In this document: positions 26,273-34,219 of the stretch, piece after piece | How positions within the stretch are numbered: the stretch's first letter is position 1 | How the letters are laid out: each line of letters opens with the position of its first letter | NCBI GenBank assembly: GCA_045805385.1 | Contig: JBJMLG010000180.1 | Location: 1-55,758 of the forward strand | DNA length: 55,758 nt | Reading direction: 5' to 3' | DNA from: JADGHQ01 sp045805385 | GTDB taxonomy: Bacteria; Actinomycetota; Thermoleophilia; Solirubrobacterales; Thermoleophilaceae | Notes under the pieces: generated by a model | Told to the model about the DNA's origin: nothing | Seen by the model: the letters and a program-made list of their open reading frames with translations, nothing else | Database searches by the model: none | Position numbers and translations under genes: made by a program

Positions 26273-27260
26273 GCGAGCTCCGGTCGAGCGAGCGTTGCAG
26301 CGCCTCGAGCACCCGCACCACGCGCAGGCCACTCTCGCCGCCGGAGCGCGGCTCGGCGCCGTCGCGGACGCGCTCGATGAAGTGCGTGCACTCGATGCGC
26401 AGCGGCTCCTCGTTGGAGATGTGCGGGCTGTAGACGTCACCCGAGCGCGTGATGTACTCGCCGTACGACGTGGACGGCTGGTCGAAGCCCTTGTCGTACA
26501 CCTTCAGCTTCTGCTCGATCTCCATGTCGTCGAACGTGGCCATCTTCTTGGAGCCGACCACGGTCACGCGGCGCTCCTTGTGCGGGTCGAGCCACGAGAG
26601 ATGCAGGTGCGCCGCAATTCCGGACGGGAAGCGCAGATAGCTGAAGGCGACGTCCTCGATGCCCGGCTGCATGTAGCTCTCGCCGAAGGCGTGGCATTCC
26701 GCCGGTTCCTCGTCCACCAGGTACAGCAGCACCGACACATCGTGCGCGCCGAGCGACCAGAGCGCGTTCTCGTTCGGGCGCAGCTTGCCGAGGTTCAGCC
26801 GGTTCGAGTAGACGTAGAGGATGTCGCCGAGGTCGCCGGAGTCGGCGATCTCCTTGAGCTTCTGCACGCCTGGGTGGTACTCGAGCAGGTGCCCCACCAT
26901 CAGCGTGCGGTCCGCGTCACGCGCAGCCGTCAGGACGCTCTCGGCCTCCGCCACGGACTGCGCCAGCGGCTTCTCCACGAAGCAGTGTTTCCCGGCCGCG
27001 AGCACGCGCTGCGCCGTCTCCGCGTGCGCGGGCACCGGAGTGGCCACGGCCACCGCCTCGAGCTCGGGATCGGCAAGCATCTCCGCGAGGTCGGTCGTGG
27101 TCCGTGCGCGAGGGAACTCGGGCGACCAGCGCGCCACCGCATCCTCCGACGCGTCGCAGATCCAGCGCAGGTCCGAGTCCGGCAGGCGGTCGAAGTTGCG
27201 GGCGAGGTTCGGCCCCCAGTAGCCGAGGCCGACCACGCCCAGCTGGACGGGGCGGCTCAC
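26256..27260 (-). CDS. Gfo/Idh/MocA-family NAD-dependent oxidoreductase (WbpB/WlbA-like)
   Basis: 334 residues. Rossmann start VQLGVVGLGYWGPNLARNF, then VEKPLAQSVAEAE (catalytic-site Glu-Lys-Pro motif), NENALWSLGAHDVSVLLYL, and a C-terminal beta sheet domain. In Wbp/Wlb pathways such enzymes oxidise C3 of UDP-GlcNAcA. Start GTG 27260 overlaps the dehydrogenase stop (GTGA). Flanked by the 6-dehydrogenase upstream and the acyltransferase downstream, the same set of activities as wbpA-B-D. Confidence 0.85.
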   Translation of the reverse strand: MSRPVQLGVVGLGYWGPNLARNFDRLPDSDLRWICDASEDAVARWSPEFPRARTTTDLAEMLADPELEAVAVATPVPAHAETAQRVLAAGKHCFVEKPLAQSVAEAESVLTAARDADRTLMVGHLLEYHPGVQKLKEIADSGDLGDILYVYSNRLNLGKLRPNENALWSLGAHDVSVLLYLVDEEPAECHAFGESYMQPGIEDVAFSYLRFPSGIAAHLHLSWLDPHKERRVTVVGSKKMATFDDMEIEQKLKVYDKGFDQPSTSYGEYITRSGDVYSPHISNEEPLRIECTHFIERVRDGAEPRSGGESGLRVVRVLEALQRSLDRSSRAAAV

Positions 27261-28504
27261 AGGCGCACGAGGTTCTTCGCCTCTATCCCGCGCGTGACGC
27301 CGCGGAAGTCCACCACCAGCGGAGCCGTGTCGACGATGGCCTGCACGTCGAGGTCGGGGTGCGCGGTCACGATCACCGCGGCGTCGGCGCCGGACAGCGC
27401 CTCGCCGAGCGGCACGCTCGAAAGGCCCTGATCGGGCAGCTCCGGCACGTAGTCGTCGTGATACACGAGCTGCGCGCCGGAGTGGCCCAGCAGCTTCATG
27501 ATCTTCAGGGCCGGCGACTCGCGCAGGTCGCCGACGCCCGGCTTGTACGACACGCCGACGATCGCTATGCGCGATCCGCGCACGGGCTTGGCGTGGTCGT
27601 TCAGCGCGTGGGAGACCTTTTCGACGCAGAAGTACGGCATCGTCTGGTTCACCTCGCCGGCGAGCTCTACGAACTCGGTCTGGACGTCGAACTCGCGCGC
27701 CCGCCAGGCCAGGTAGAACGGATCGACCGGCAGGCAGTGACCGCCCATCCCGGGACCCGGATCGAAGCGCATGAAGCCGTATGGCTTGGTAGCCGCCGCC
27801 TCCACGACCTCCCAGATATCGAGCCCCATGCGGTCGGCCACGATCGCCAGCTCGTTCACGAGCGCGATGTTCACCGAGCGGAAGATGTTCTCGAGCAGCT
27901 TCGTCATCTCGGCCGTGTCCGGCCCGGAGACCGGAATCACGTGGTCGCACACTTCGCTGTACATCGCAACCGCGCGTTCGAGGCACGCCGGCGTGAGGCC
28001 GCCGACGACCTTGGGTGTGTTCTTCATCGTGTAGTCGGTGCGCCCGGGATCCACGCGCTCGGGCGAGAACGCCACGTGCAGGTCGCGACCGGCCGCGAGG
28101 CCCGACTCCTCGAGCAGCGGCACGAGTCGCTCGCGCGTGGTGCCGGGATAGGTGGTCGACTCGAGCACCACGAGCTGTCCCTCGCGCACAACGCCCGCCA
28201 GCGAGGTGCCCGCCGAGATCAGCGGCCCGAGGTCCGGCTCGCGGTTGCGCGTGAGCGGCGTGGGCACGGCGATGATCACCGCGTCCGCCGGCGTGAGCTC
28301 CTCGTAGCGGGTGGTGGCGGAGAACAGATCCCCCACGGCGCGCACGCGCTCGCTGGAGATGTCCTCCACGTAGCTCTCGCCGGACGCGATCATCGACACT
28401 CGCCGAGAGTCGATGTCGAGGCCGATCACTTCATGCCCTGCCTCACAGAAGGCCACGGCCAGTGGAAGCCCCACGTAGCCGAGGCCGACGATCCCGATCT
28501 TCAT
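27257..28504 (-). CDS. UDP-N-acetylhexosamine 6-dehydrogenase (WecC/WbpA family)
   Basis: 415 residues. KIGIVGLGYVGLPLAVAF is the NAD-binding Rossmann motif; VLESTTYPGTT, TKLLENIFRSVNIALVNE and GMGGHCLPVDPFYL (catalytic Cys) place it among nucleotide-sugar 6-dehydrogenases acting on UDP-GlcNAc or UDP-ManNAc; the C-terminal SYKPGVGDLRESPALKI is also typical. Substrate choice is not decided by these motifs. ATG 28504 overlaps the epimerase TGA (ATGA). Confidence 0.9.
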   Translation of the reverse strand: MKIGIVGLGYVGLPLAVAFCEAGHEVIGLDIDSRRVSMIASGESYVEDISSERVRAVGDLFSATTRYEELTPADAVIIAVPTPLTRNREPDLGPLISAGTSLAGVVREGQLVVLESTTYPGTTRERLVPLLEESGLAAGRDLHVAFSPERVDPGRTDYTMKNTPKVVGGLTPACLERAVAMYSEVCDHVIPVSGPDTAEMTKLLENIFRSVNIALVNELAIVADRMGLDIWEVVEAAATKPYGFMRFDPGPGMGGHCLPVDPFYLAWRAREFDVQTEFVELAGEVNQTMPYFCVEKVSHALNDHAKPVRGSRIAIVGVSYKPGVGDLRESPALKIMKLLGHSGAQLVYHDDYVPELPDQGLSSVPLGEALSGADAAVIVTAHPDLDVQAIVDTAPLVVDFRGVTRGIEAKNLVRL

Positions 28505-29580
28505 TGCCTACGAGTGTAAGCCGAGAGCACGTCGAAAATGCGCTCTCCGGCATGGCCCCCGCCGTAGAGCTCCGGACGCGGCCCGGGCGGCGGAGGCTGC
28601 TCCAGCGCGCGCAGGACGGCCTCGCGGTCGAGATCCACGAGCACGTTCCAGCCGGACTCGACCGTTTCCACCCACTCCGTCGTGTTCCGGAGCGTGATGC
28701 ACTGCACACCGAGTAGATAGGCCTCCTTCTGGACGCCGCCGGAATCCGTGAGGATCGCGCGGGCGTGCCGCTCGAGCGTTATGAAGTCGAGGTAGCCGAG
28801 CGGCGGGGCGAGCTTCACGTTGGGCGCCTTCAGGAGTCGCCCGAGCATGCCGGTCGCCTCGAGGCGCGCGCGCGTGCGCGGGTGCACCGGGAAGACCGTG
28901 CGAAGCGGGAGCGCTTCGAGCACCTCCACGAGCATCGCGAGCCGCTGCGGGTCGTCCACGTTGCCGGCTCGGTGTGCGGTCACGAGCAGGTACTCACCCG
29001 GCTCCACCCCCTGCTCCTCCAGCGCATTCGAGCGCTCCTCCGCGACGTCGGCGAAGGCGAGCGACACGTCGGCCATCACGTCGCCCACCAGGTGCGCCTG
29101 CCCCAGGACGGCCTCGTGCTTCAGGTTGCGCACAGCCGTCTCGGTCGAGCAGAGCAGGAGGTCGCTCGCGTGGTCGGTGAGCACGCGGTTCAGCTCCTCG
29201 GGCATGCGGCGGTCGAACGAGCGCATGCCCGCCTCCACGTGGGCGAGGGGGATCTGCTCCTGCGCGGCCGCGACCGCGCCGGCGAGCGTGGAGGTGGTGT
29301 CGCCATAGACGAGGACGAGATCGGGCTCGTAGGCGCGCAGTTCGGGCTCGAGCGAGGCGAGCAGGCGCGAGGTCTGCTCGGTCGCCGTCCCCGGCCCGAC
29401 GCCGAGCTGGCGGTCCGGCGCGGGCACCCCGAGCTCCTCGAAGAAGATCCGCGAGAGCTCGTCGTCGTAGTGCTGCCCGGTGTGGATGAGCAGCTCTTCG
29501 TGGCCCTCGCGCAGGCGGCGCGATACGGCTGCGGCCTTCACGAACTGCGGGCGGTTCCCGACGATGGTGGCTATTCGCAT
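28501..29580 (-). CDS. wecB: UDP-N-acetylglucosamine 2-epimerase (non-hydrolysing)
   Basis: 359 residues. Typical motifs: IVGNRPQFVKAAAV, IHTGQHYDDELS, VYGDTTSTLAGAVAA, HVEAGMRSFDRRMPEE, TAHRAGNVDD and LTDSGGVQKEAYLLGV. Interconverts UDP-GlcNAc and UDP-ManNAc (or, in the WbpI variant, the diacetamido uronic acid). First gene of a four-gene operon read toward purA. Its ATG sits in the right arm of a perfect palindrome (29579-29594), which may hide the start in the mRNA. Confidence 0.92.
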   Translation of the reverse strand: MRIATIVGNRPQFVKAAAVSRRLREGHEELLIHTGQHYDDELSRIFFEELGVPAPDRQLGVGPGTATEQTSRLLASLEPELRAYEPDLVLVYGDTTSTLAGAVAAAQEQIPLAHVEAGMRSFDRRMPEELNRVLTDHASDLLLCSTETAVRNLKHEAVLGQAHLVGDVMADVSLAFADVAEERSNALEEQGVEPGEYLLVTAHRAGNVDDPQRLAMLVEVLEALPLRTVFPVHPRTRARLEATGMLGRLLKAPNVKLAPPLGYLDFITLERHARAILTDSGGVQKEAYLLGVQCITLRNTTEWVETVESGWNVLVDLDREAVLRALEQPPPPGPRPELYGGGHAGERIFDVLSAYTRRQ

Positions 29581-29594
29581 GGCCGCGCGGCCAT
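29579..29594 (-). promoter_or_regulatory. 16-bp perfect palindrome over the wecB start region
   Basis: ATGGCCGCGCGGCCAT is self-complementary; as mRNA it can form a 6-bp stem with a GCGC loop. The wecB start codon (29580-29578) overlaps its edge, so either a protein operator or a start-sequestering hairpin is possible. No other evidence. Confidence 0.3.
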
Positions 29595-29675
29595 CCTAGG
29601 CGAGCCGCTCGTCGTTCGCGGTGTGGCGGCGCGTCCTGCTCCAGTTGCGGCGAACGCGGCCGATTACCGGTCTAG

Positions 29676-29687
29676 TGCGGATCCGCA
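29676..29687. promoter_or_regulatory. 12-bp palindrome TGCGGATCCGCA in the divergent gap
   Basis: Perfect dyad about 100 bases upstream of wecB and 36 bases upstream of the small ORF at 29723. Position in a divergent intergenic gap is compatible with an operator; no promoter hexamers are convincing around it. Confidence 0.22.
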
Positions 29688-29722
29688 TCAAGTTTCCGCA
29701 GTCCGACTGAGGCGGGCCTATC

Positions 29723-29890
29723 ATGGATTCAGTGGTTCGGCGAAAGCTGATCGTTGGCGCAATCGAAGCCGTGGGCGTGGCTGCGGGCGTTGCGCGGCAC
29801 GTGGCCTGGTACGTGAGCTATCAGATCGACGGCGCGGCGACACGACCTCAGCCGGAAGTGCCCGAGCGCAGGGTCCCGCGCCCGTCGTAG
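29723..29890 (+). CDS. Possible small protein, 55 residues
   Basis: An open frame too short for routine ORF lists: ATG 29723 to TAG 29888-29890. It reads a basic start (MDSVVRRKLIV), a short moderately hydrophobic Ala/Gly/Val stretch (GAIEAVGVAAGVARHVAW) and a Pro/Arg-rich tail ending RVPRPS. A weak GAGG lies about ten bases upstream. It fills most of the 323-base gap before the TauE gene, which otherwise would be unusually long here. No family recognised. Confidence 0.35.
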   Translation: MDSVVRRKLIVGAIEAVGVAAGVARHVAWYVSYQIDGAATRPQPEVPERRVPRPS

Positions 29891-29903
29891 CTGTAATCGG
29901 CGC

Positions 29904-30641
29904 GTGAGCGCCCTCGACGTCGCAGCGGCCGTCGCGGTCATGGCCGGCGCGCTGATCCAGTCGGCCACCGGCTTCGGCTTCGCGCTGGTCGCCGCGCCGC
30001 TGCTGTTCGCGGCGACCTCACCGGAGCACGCTGTCGGTCTCTCGCTGGTGCTAGCCGCCGAGGTGAACCTGCTCACGCTGTTCGGCGAGGGCCGGGCGGC
30101 CGAGCCTCTCGTGCCGGAGTCTCGCGGCGCGCTCCTGTTCGCCGTTCCAGGCGCGGTGGCGGGCGTGGTCGTGCTGCGCTCGCTCAGCCCGACGGCGCTC
30201 CAGGTGGCCGTCACGGTAGGCGTGCTCGCGACCCTGGCCCTTCGCCGTGTCCAGCGCTACAGGCACTACAAGCCGGGCGGAGTGCACCTCGCGGCCGCCG
30301 GGCTCGCGGCCGGCGCCCTCACCACCTCCACCACCACGAACGGGCCTCCACTCGTGCTCTATCTGCTCGGGCGCAGCGCCCGCCCGAGCCAGGTGCGCGA
30401 CACGCTGGTGCTCTGCTTCCTCGGGCTGTCGCTGATCGGCGCGCTCGCCCTCGTCGCCACGGGCACCTTCCACGCCGCCCCGAACCCGGCGGCGCTCGCG
30501 GCACTCGTGCCGCTCGTGCTCGCGGGCCACCTCGCCGGACGGCGTCTGTTCGCGAGCCTCTCGGATGCGCGCTACGAGACCGCACTCACCGCACTGCTGC
30601 TCGCCACCGCGCTGGCCGGCCTGCTGCTCGCCCTCCTCTAG
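29904..30641 (+). CDS. TauE/SafE-family membrane permease
   Basis: 245 residues with seven to eight hydrophobic segments. Two internal repeats carry the family marks: ATGFGFALVAAPLLF in the first half and TTTNGPPLVLYLLGRSA in the second. Family members export or import small anions such as sulfite, sulfoacetate or sulfate; nothing here identifies the substrate. GTG start. Tail-to-tail with the aminotransferase gene. Confidence 0.85.
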   Translation: MSALDVAAAVAVMAGALIQSATGFGFALVAAPLLFAATSPEHAVGLSLVLAAEVNLLTLFGEGRAAEPLVPESRGALLFAVPGAVAGVVVLRSLSPTALQVAVTVGVLATLALRRVQRYRHYKPGGVHLAAAGLAAGALTTSTTTNGPPLVLYLLGRSARPSQVRDTLVLCFLGLSLIGALALVATGTFHAAPNPAALAALVPLVLAGHLAGRRLFASLSDARYETALTALLLATALAGLLLALL

Positions 30642-30642
30642 A

Positions 30643-31464
30643 TCAGCGAGCCACGGGACGGCCGAGCGCCTCTTCGAGGTGCGCGGCAAACGCGTCCGCC
30701 GCCTCGCGTGTGCGCGGGCCCGGCGACTCGAGCCGCGAGTCCTCGATGCGCGCGATCGGGTGCACCTGGCGCGTGGTGGAGGCGAGGAACGCCTCGGCGG
30801 CGCCCAGCAGCTCGTCGGCGGTGATCGGCCGTTCCTCGACCTCCACCAGCTCCATCAGGCGCTGTCGCGTGATCGACGCGAGGATGTGGTCCGCGAGCGG
30901 CGTGGTGCATAGACGGCCGTCGTCGCCCGCCCAGAAGATCGACGAGGTGGGCGCCTCCAGCACACGCCCGTGGGGCGTGACCAGCACGGCCTCGTCGAAG
31001 CCGCGCCCGCAGGCGATGCGGGTGGCGAGCATGTTCCCCGCATACGACAGCGACTTGACGCCGTCGAGAATGCGCGTGGGGGCGTATGTGACGAAGCAGA
31101 CGCCGAGGTCGTGCGCCGGCTCCTTGAGCGGCTCGGTCATCACCAGCCGCCGGCCGCCGCGCGTGAGCACATAGCGAAGGCAGCCGTCGAACGAGTCGCC
31201 CCGGGCGGCGAGCAGCTCGCTCGTCTCGCGCTCCAGCTCGGCACGCGGCACCCGCTGCTCCAGGCGCAGGTTCGCCGCCGAGCGTTCCATGCGGTCGAAG
31301 TGCTCGGGGAGGGCGTACGGCGCGCCGGCGTAGACGCGCGCGACCTCGAACACCCCGTCGCCGCGGAGAAAGCCCTCGTCCGTGACCGGGATGGCGGTCT
31401 CCTCAGCCGCGGCGATGCGGCCGTCGAGGCACGCGAGCTCCTGATCCGCCATGCGGCGAGACAT
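30643..31464 (-). CDS. Class IV aminotransferase (BCAT / aminodeoxychorismate lyase family)
   Basis: 273 residues. PVTDEGFLRGDGVFE near residue 27 and KSLSYAGNMLATRIA (PLP Lys in the S-L-x-Y region) followed by GFDEAVLVTPHGRVLEAPTSSIFW fit fold-type IV PLP enzymes. Branched-chain aminotransferase, D-amino acid aminotransferase and 4-amino-4-deoxychorismate lyase share these motifs, so the reaction is not assigned. Start at ATG 31464; an in-frame ATG at 31452 is equally good. Confidence 0.85.
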   Translation of the reverse strand: MSRRMADQELACLDGRIAAAEETAIPVTDEGFLRGDGVFEVARVYAGAPYALPEHFDRMERSAANLRLEQRVPRAELERETSELLAARGDSFDGCLRYVLTRGGRRLVMTEPLKEPAHDLGVCFVTYAPTRILDGVKSLSYAGNMLATRIACGRGFDEAVLVTPHGRVLEAPTSSIFWAGDDGRLCTTPLADHILASITRQRLMELVEVEERPITADELLGAAEAFLASTTRQVHPIARIEDSRLESPGPRTREAADAFAAHLEEALGRPVAR

Positions 31465-31537
31465 TACCCCACGCCTACGCCGCTCCTCTCGAGGGGCGGG
31501 AGGAGCGGCGCGCGAGGCGGGGGCTGAGGGGGAGGGG

Positions 31538-31996
31538 TCAGGCCGCGAGTGCCGGGGCGGGGCGAGCCTCGGCTTCGCGTGCGATCCGGGCGACGGCCGT
31601 GTTCAACATGCCGGCGCCCAGGAGCCCTTCGGTGGCGCCGGAGATGACGCGGCCGAGGAGCCCGCCGGCGCTGCGCACTGAGACGAGAGCGCGCAGTTCC
31701 GACGTTTCGTTGTGCTGCTCGACGTCGTACTCGACATCGAGGTCGACCGGGCCCGTCGCGCGCAGCGCGAGGCGGTTGCCCGCTGCCTCGATGATCTCGA
31801 CGTCGAAGGAGAGCCGCCGGCCGGCCAGCTTGCCCGTCACGCGGGCCTGGCTGCCGGTGCGGAGGCGGTCGCCGTCGAACTCCTCGAGCTCGAAGGGGAT
31901 CGGCGACCACACGGCGATCCGGTCGGGATCGGTGAGGACGTCGACCACGTGCTCCGGGTTCACGACGACGGTGGTGGTTGTTTGGAAGGTGGCCAT
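31538..31996 (-). CDS. SRPBCC (START-like) fold protein
   Basis: 152 residues. Opens with MATFQTTTTVVVNPEHVVDVLTD and continues DRIAVWSPIPFELEEFDG..ARVTGKLAGRRLSFDVEI, ending in a long amphipathic helix; this helix-grip layout is typical of SRPBCC/polyketide-cyclase-like proteins. Ligand unknown. ATG 31996 is chosen over 32017 because the fold begins there. It is the second of two minus-strand genes and ends 74 bases before the aminotransferase gene. Confidence 0.7.
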   Translation of the reverse strand: MATFQTTTTVVVNPEHVVDVLTDPDRIAVWSPIPFELEEFDGDRLRTGSQARVTGKLAGRRLSFDVEIIEAAGNRLALRATGPVDLDVEYDVEQHNETSELRALVSVRSAGGLLGRVISGATEGLLGAGMLNTAVARIAREAEARPAPALAA

Positions 31997-32116
31997 TGCG
32001 AGTGCGAGTCGATGCAAGCTCTGCGGGCATCCTCCCTCCGCGGATCACCGCGTCCAATGCGGTCGCCTCGACACTTGGGGGTGGGGTTAGCCACACTCCG
32101 CACAAGAGTCGGCGAA

Positions 32117-32140
32117 GCGGCGCCGCGGGGGCGGCGCCGC
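32117..32140 (-). terminator. GC-rich stem-loop downstream of the 68-residue ORF
   Basis: GCGGCGCCGC occurs at 32117-32126 and 32131-32140; the sequence is its own reverse complement, giving a 10-bp stem with a GGGG (CCCC on the minus strand) loop. It follows the stop at 32164 by 24 bases. There is no T run, so termination is only suggested. Confidence 0.35.
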
Positions 32141-32163
32141 GGAGGAGACTCAGGTCACCGCCG

Positions 32164-32370
32164 TCAGCGGTTGAAACAGATGCGACGCCAGTTGGTGTGG
32201 CACGCGGTTCGCTCGTTGGCGAGCATGCGCTCCTCGCACCCTTCGGCGAAGCGCTCCGACTCGCTCCGCGGGTCGCCCGTGACCGCGTTCGAGTCGGTTT
32301 GCAGATGGATGGCGGCGATCTCCTGAGTCGTTCCGTCCCAGCTGTCCCTGGTGGAGTTCTGCGATGCCAT
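32164..32370 (-). CDS. Small hypothetical protein, 68 residues
   Basis: ATG 32370 (MASQNSTRDSWDGTTQ) to TGA 32164. Composition is hydrophilic and acidic/polar with three Cys; third codon positions are mostly G/C as in real genes nearby. No family recognised and no clear ribosome site. It lies in a gene-poor pocket between the SRPBCC gene and tRNA-Lys, followed by a stem-loop. Confidence 0.4.
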   Translation of the reverse strand: MASQNSTRDSWDGTTQEIAAIHLQTDSNAVTGDPRSESERFAEGCEERMLANERTACHTNWRRICFNR

Positions 32371-32496
32371 CACTGTTCGTGTGCCCAGTGCACATACGCA
32401 GAAACCCCCCTGCACCTAAGTGGTTTCGCGAGTTCCTACGCGCTGTACAAGGTCTTGCAGAGCGTTGGACGCGGTGTACCAGACCCGGCACGAGAA

Positions 32497-32520
32497 AGGC
32501 CCCCGCGCCGGCGGGGGCCT
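32497..32520 (-). terminator. Rho-independent terminator for the minus strand
   Basis: Perfect 10-bp stem AGGCCCCCGC / GCGGGGGCCT around GCCG; on the minus strand it is followed by TTTCTCG. It sits 30 bases after the stop of the small membrane protein gene at 32550. Confidence 0.7.
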
Positions 32521-32549
32521 GGTTCATGAGATGTTGGCTGAACGGCTTT

Positions 32550-32867
32550 TCAGCCTCGTCCGGCCGGTCGCCGGCGAGCGACAAGCGCGACTCCCGCGAG
32601 CACAATGACTGCCAGCTGCGCGGCGGCCGCGGCCAACCCGGCAAGCAGCCCGCGCCACGAAGGTGTGTCGCAGATGTCGTCACAGCCTTCGTTAGAGAGC
32701 GACCCGCCGAGCCAAAATCCGATTATCGCTCCAGCCACCATGACAAGGATGCCAGCGACGAGCCAGCAGGCGGCGGGCCGCCAATGGGTCAGTCGTCCCA
32801 GCGCGACGGACAGAAGACCCGTCAGCGCAACACTTCCGAGTGCTGAGCCGAGCAGCAACACGATCAT
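32550..32867 (-). CDS. Small membrane protein, 105 residues
   Basis: Three hydrophobic segments (about 1-20 MIVLLLGSALGSVALTG, 30-55, 72-98) with a short loop holding two Cys (NEGCDDICDTPSW) between the second and third. Start at ATG 32867, the first residue of the first membrane segment; the ten residues before it in the longer frame look non-coding. No family recognised. Followed by a clear terminator at 32497-32520. Confidence 0.6.
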   Translation of the reverse strand: MIVLLLGSALGSVALTGLLSVALGRLTHWRPAACWLVAGILVMVAGAIIGFWLGGSLSNEGCDDICDTPSWRGLLAGLAAAAAQLAVIVLAGVALVARRRPAGRG

Positions 32868-32918
32868 ATGCTCCGCTCGACGACCAGCGGGTGGCAAACC
32901 GGGGCCGCTGGCGCTGAG

Positions 32919-32943
32919 ATGACCGCGTTTTTACAACGGTCAT
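32919..32943 (-). promoter_or_regulatory. 7-bp inverted repeat ATGACCG...CGGTCAT
   Basis: Arms 32919-32925 and 32937-32943 with an A/T-richer 11-base loop, between the tRNA-Lys 3' end and the small membrane protein gene. It may be a weak tRNA terminator or an operator; no T run follows on the minus strand. Confidence 0.3.
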
Positions 32944-32958
32944 GACAACACCTCTTCA

Positions 32959-33031
<73 letters not shown>

Positions 33032-33045
33032 GGGAACAGCAGGCA

Positions 33046-33051
33046 ATTGTA
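33046..33051 (-). promoter_or_regulatory. Candidate -10 (TACAAT) of the tRNA-Lys promoter
   Basis: TACAAT on the minus strand 14 bases before the tRNA 5' end, giving a leader of about eight bases. A poor -35 (TTTTCG) lies 17 bases further up. Confidence 0.4.
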
Positions 33052-33063
33052 TTCGCAGCCCGA

Positions 33064-33083
33064 TGCCGCGAAAAGGCGCGGCA
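33064..33083 (-). terminator. Stem-loop after the STAS gene
   Basis: TGCCGCG / CGCGGCA (33064-33070, 33077-33083) with a six-base loop, 17 bases after the STAS stop and just before the tRNA promoter. No T run follows it, so it is only a candidate terminator. Confidence 0.4.
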
Positions 33084-33099
33084 AGCGAGCGATTCGGCT

Positions 33100-33459
33100 C
33101 TAGGCCGCGCCGCCCTGCTTGACCGCCGAAAGCGCCTCGTCGCGGGTGGCGTGGATCGGGAAGACCCGGTCGAGCCCCGTGATCTCGAAGATCTTGACGA
33201 TGTTCTGGTCGCTGCAGACGAGCGCGAGCGTGCCGCCGGCCGGACGCAGGCGCTTCACCCCGCCCACCAGGACGCCGAGCGTGGTCGAGTCGATGAAGGT
33301 GGCCTTCGAGAGGTCGACGATCACCTGCTTCTTGCCGTCCTCGATCACCTGCACCATGCGCTCCTTGAACTCGGGCGCGGTGTAGAGGTCGATTTCGCCG
33401 CCCAGCTCGATGACGTGGGTATCGCCGTCGATGGACTCGTCGTTGATCTGGAAGTTCAC
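33100..33459 (-). CDS. STAS-domain anti-sigma factor antagonist
   Basis: 119 residues, the whole of a SpoIIAA/RsbV-like STAS domain: VIELGGEIDLYTAPEFKER, then VIVDLSKATFIDSTTLGVLV with the phosphorylatable Ser in D-S-T-T, and LVCSDQNIVKIFEITGLDRVF. In partner switching the unphosphorylated form captures the RsbW-type kinase. No kinase or sigma gene is adjacent; a PP2C phosphatase is at 17063 and an RsbW-like protein at 13059 in this window. Confidence 0.92.
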   Translation of the reverse strand: MNFQINDESIDGDTHVIELGGEIDLYTAPEFKERMVQVIEDGKKQVIVDLSKATFIDSTTLGVLVGGVKRLRPAGGTLALVCSDQNIVKIFEITGLDRVFPIHATRDEALSAVKQGGAA

Positions 33460-33525
33460 CTGACTCCTCGTCTCTCGGTTGGCACTGCGATGTGCGCCGT
33501 CTCGCCCCTCGAGCCGGCGTATGCG

Positions 33526-34200
33526 CTAGCCACCCCCACCCGTGGTGCTCGTGGGCTGAGCGCTGGCCGTCTTGTACTGCTTCAGCAGGGCCTTAACGCT
33601 ACTACGCTGGCTCTTGGGAGCGAGCGCGATCGCTTTCTGCCCCGCGAGCTCCGCCTTGCGCGTCTGGCCCGCCAGCGTCGCGTACTGCGCCAGCTGGAGG
33701 TAGGCGTTGGGATTCGGGCTGGCCTGCGCCACCACCTCGGCCGCCTGCGCGGCCGGCGCCGCCTTGTTCAGGCCACCCTGCCCGTAGACCTGGATCATGG
33801 TCTGCGCGAGCGACGGGTCCACCGTGTTCGGCGTGGTCCCGAGGTACTTCTGCCAGTAGAGCGCGGCCTGCTGGAGGTCGCCCTTGGCATCCTTCGTGAA
33901 CTGGCTGGTGCTCGGATCCACGTTCGCCGCCGCGAGCTGGTAGTTGTCGCGCACGAGCGCCTTCAGCACGACCTCGTTCTGCGGGTTGAGCACGAGCTGC
34001 TTCTTCTCGTTGTCGATCCGCTTCTTCACCGCGGAGTCGCCGCTCGAGCCGCCGCCGCCCTTGAAGGCGTCGAGCAGGCCGCCGTTCAGAGAGCCGCCGC
34101 CGATCCCGAACAGCACCAGGCCGCCGCCCATCAGGACGGCGAGCAACAGATAGGTCGCCTGCACCGCGTGGCGGCGTCTGCCTTTCAGGTCGAAGAGCAT
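33526..34200 (-). CDS. Membrane-anchored TPR-like protein
   Basis: 224 residues. Basic start, one membrane segment (about 15-34), a Gly/Ser linker, then a helical region with repeats suited to TPR folds (LALQ-type helices; ALYWQKYLGTTPN, NPNAYLQLAQYATLAGQ, KAELAGQKAIALAPK). The position of the anchor and length resemble YfgM-like envelope proteins. It follows tatC by 19 bases and may be in the tat operon. Confidence 0.65.
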   Translation of the reverse strand: MLFDLKGRRRHAVQATYLLLAVLMGGGLVLFGIGGGSLNGGLLDAFKGGGGSSGDSAVKKRIDNEKKQLVLNPQNEVVLKALVRDNYQLAAANVDPSTSQFTKDAKGDLQQAALYWQKYLGTTPNTVDPSLAQTMIQVYGQGGLNKAAPAAQAAEVVAQASPNPNAYLQLAQYATLAGQTRKAELAGQKAIALAPKSQRSSVKALLKQYKTASAQPTSTTGGGG

Positions 34201-34219
34201 GCTGTGAGAGTTCCCTGGC

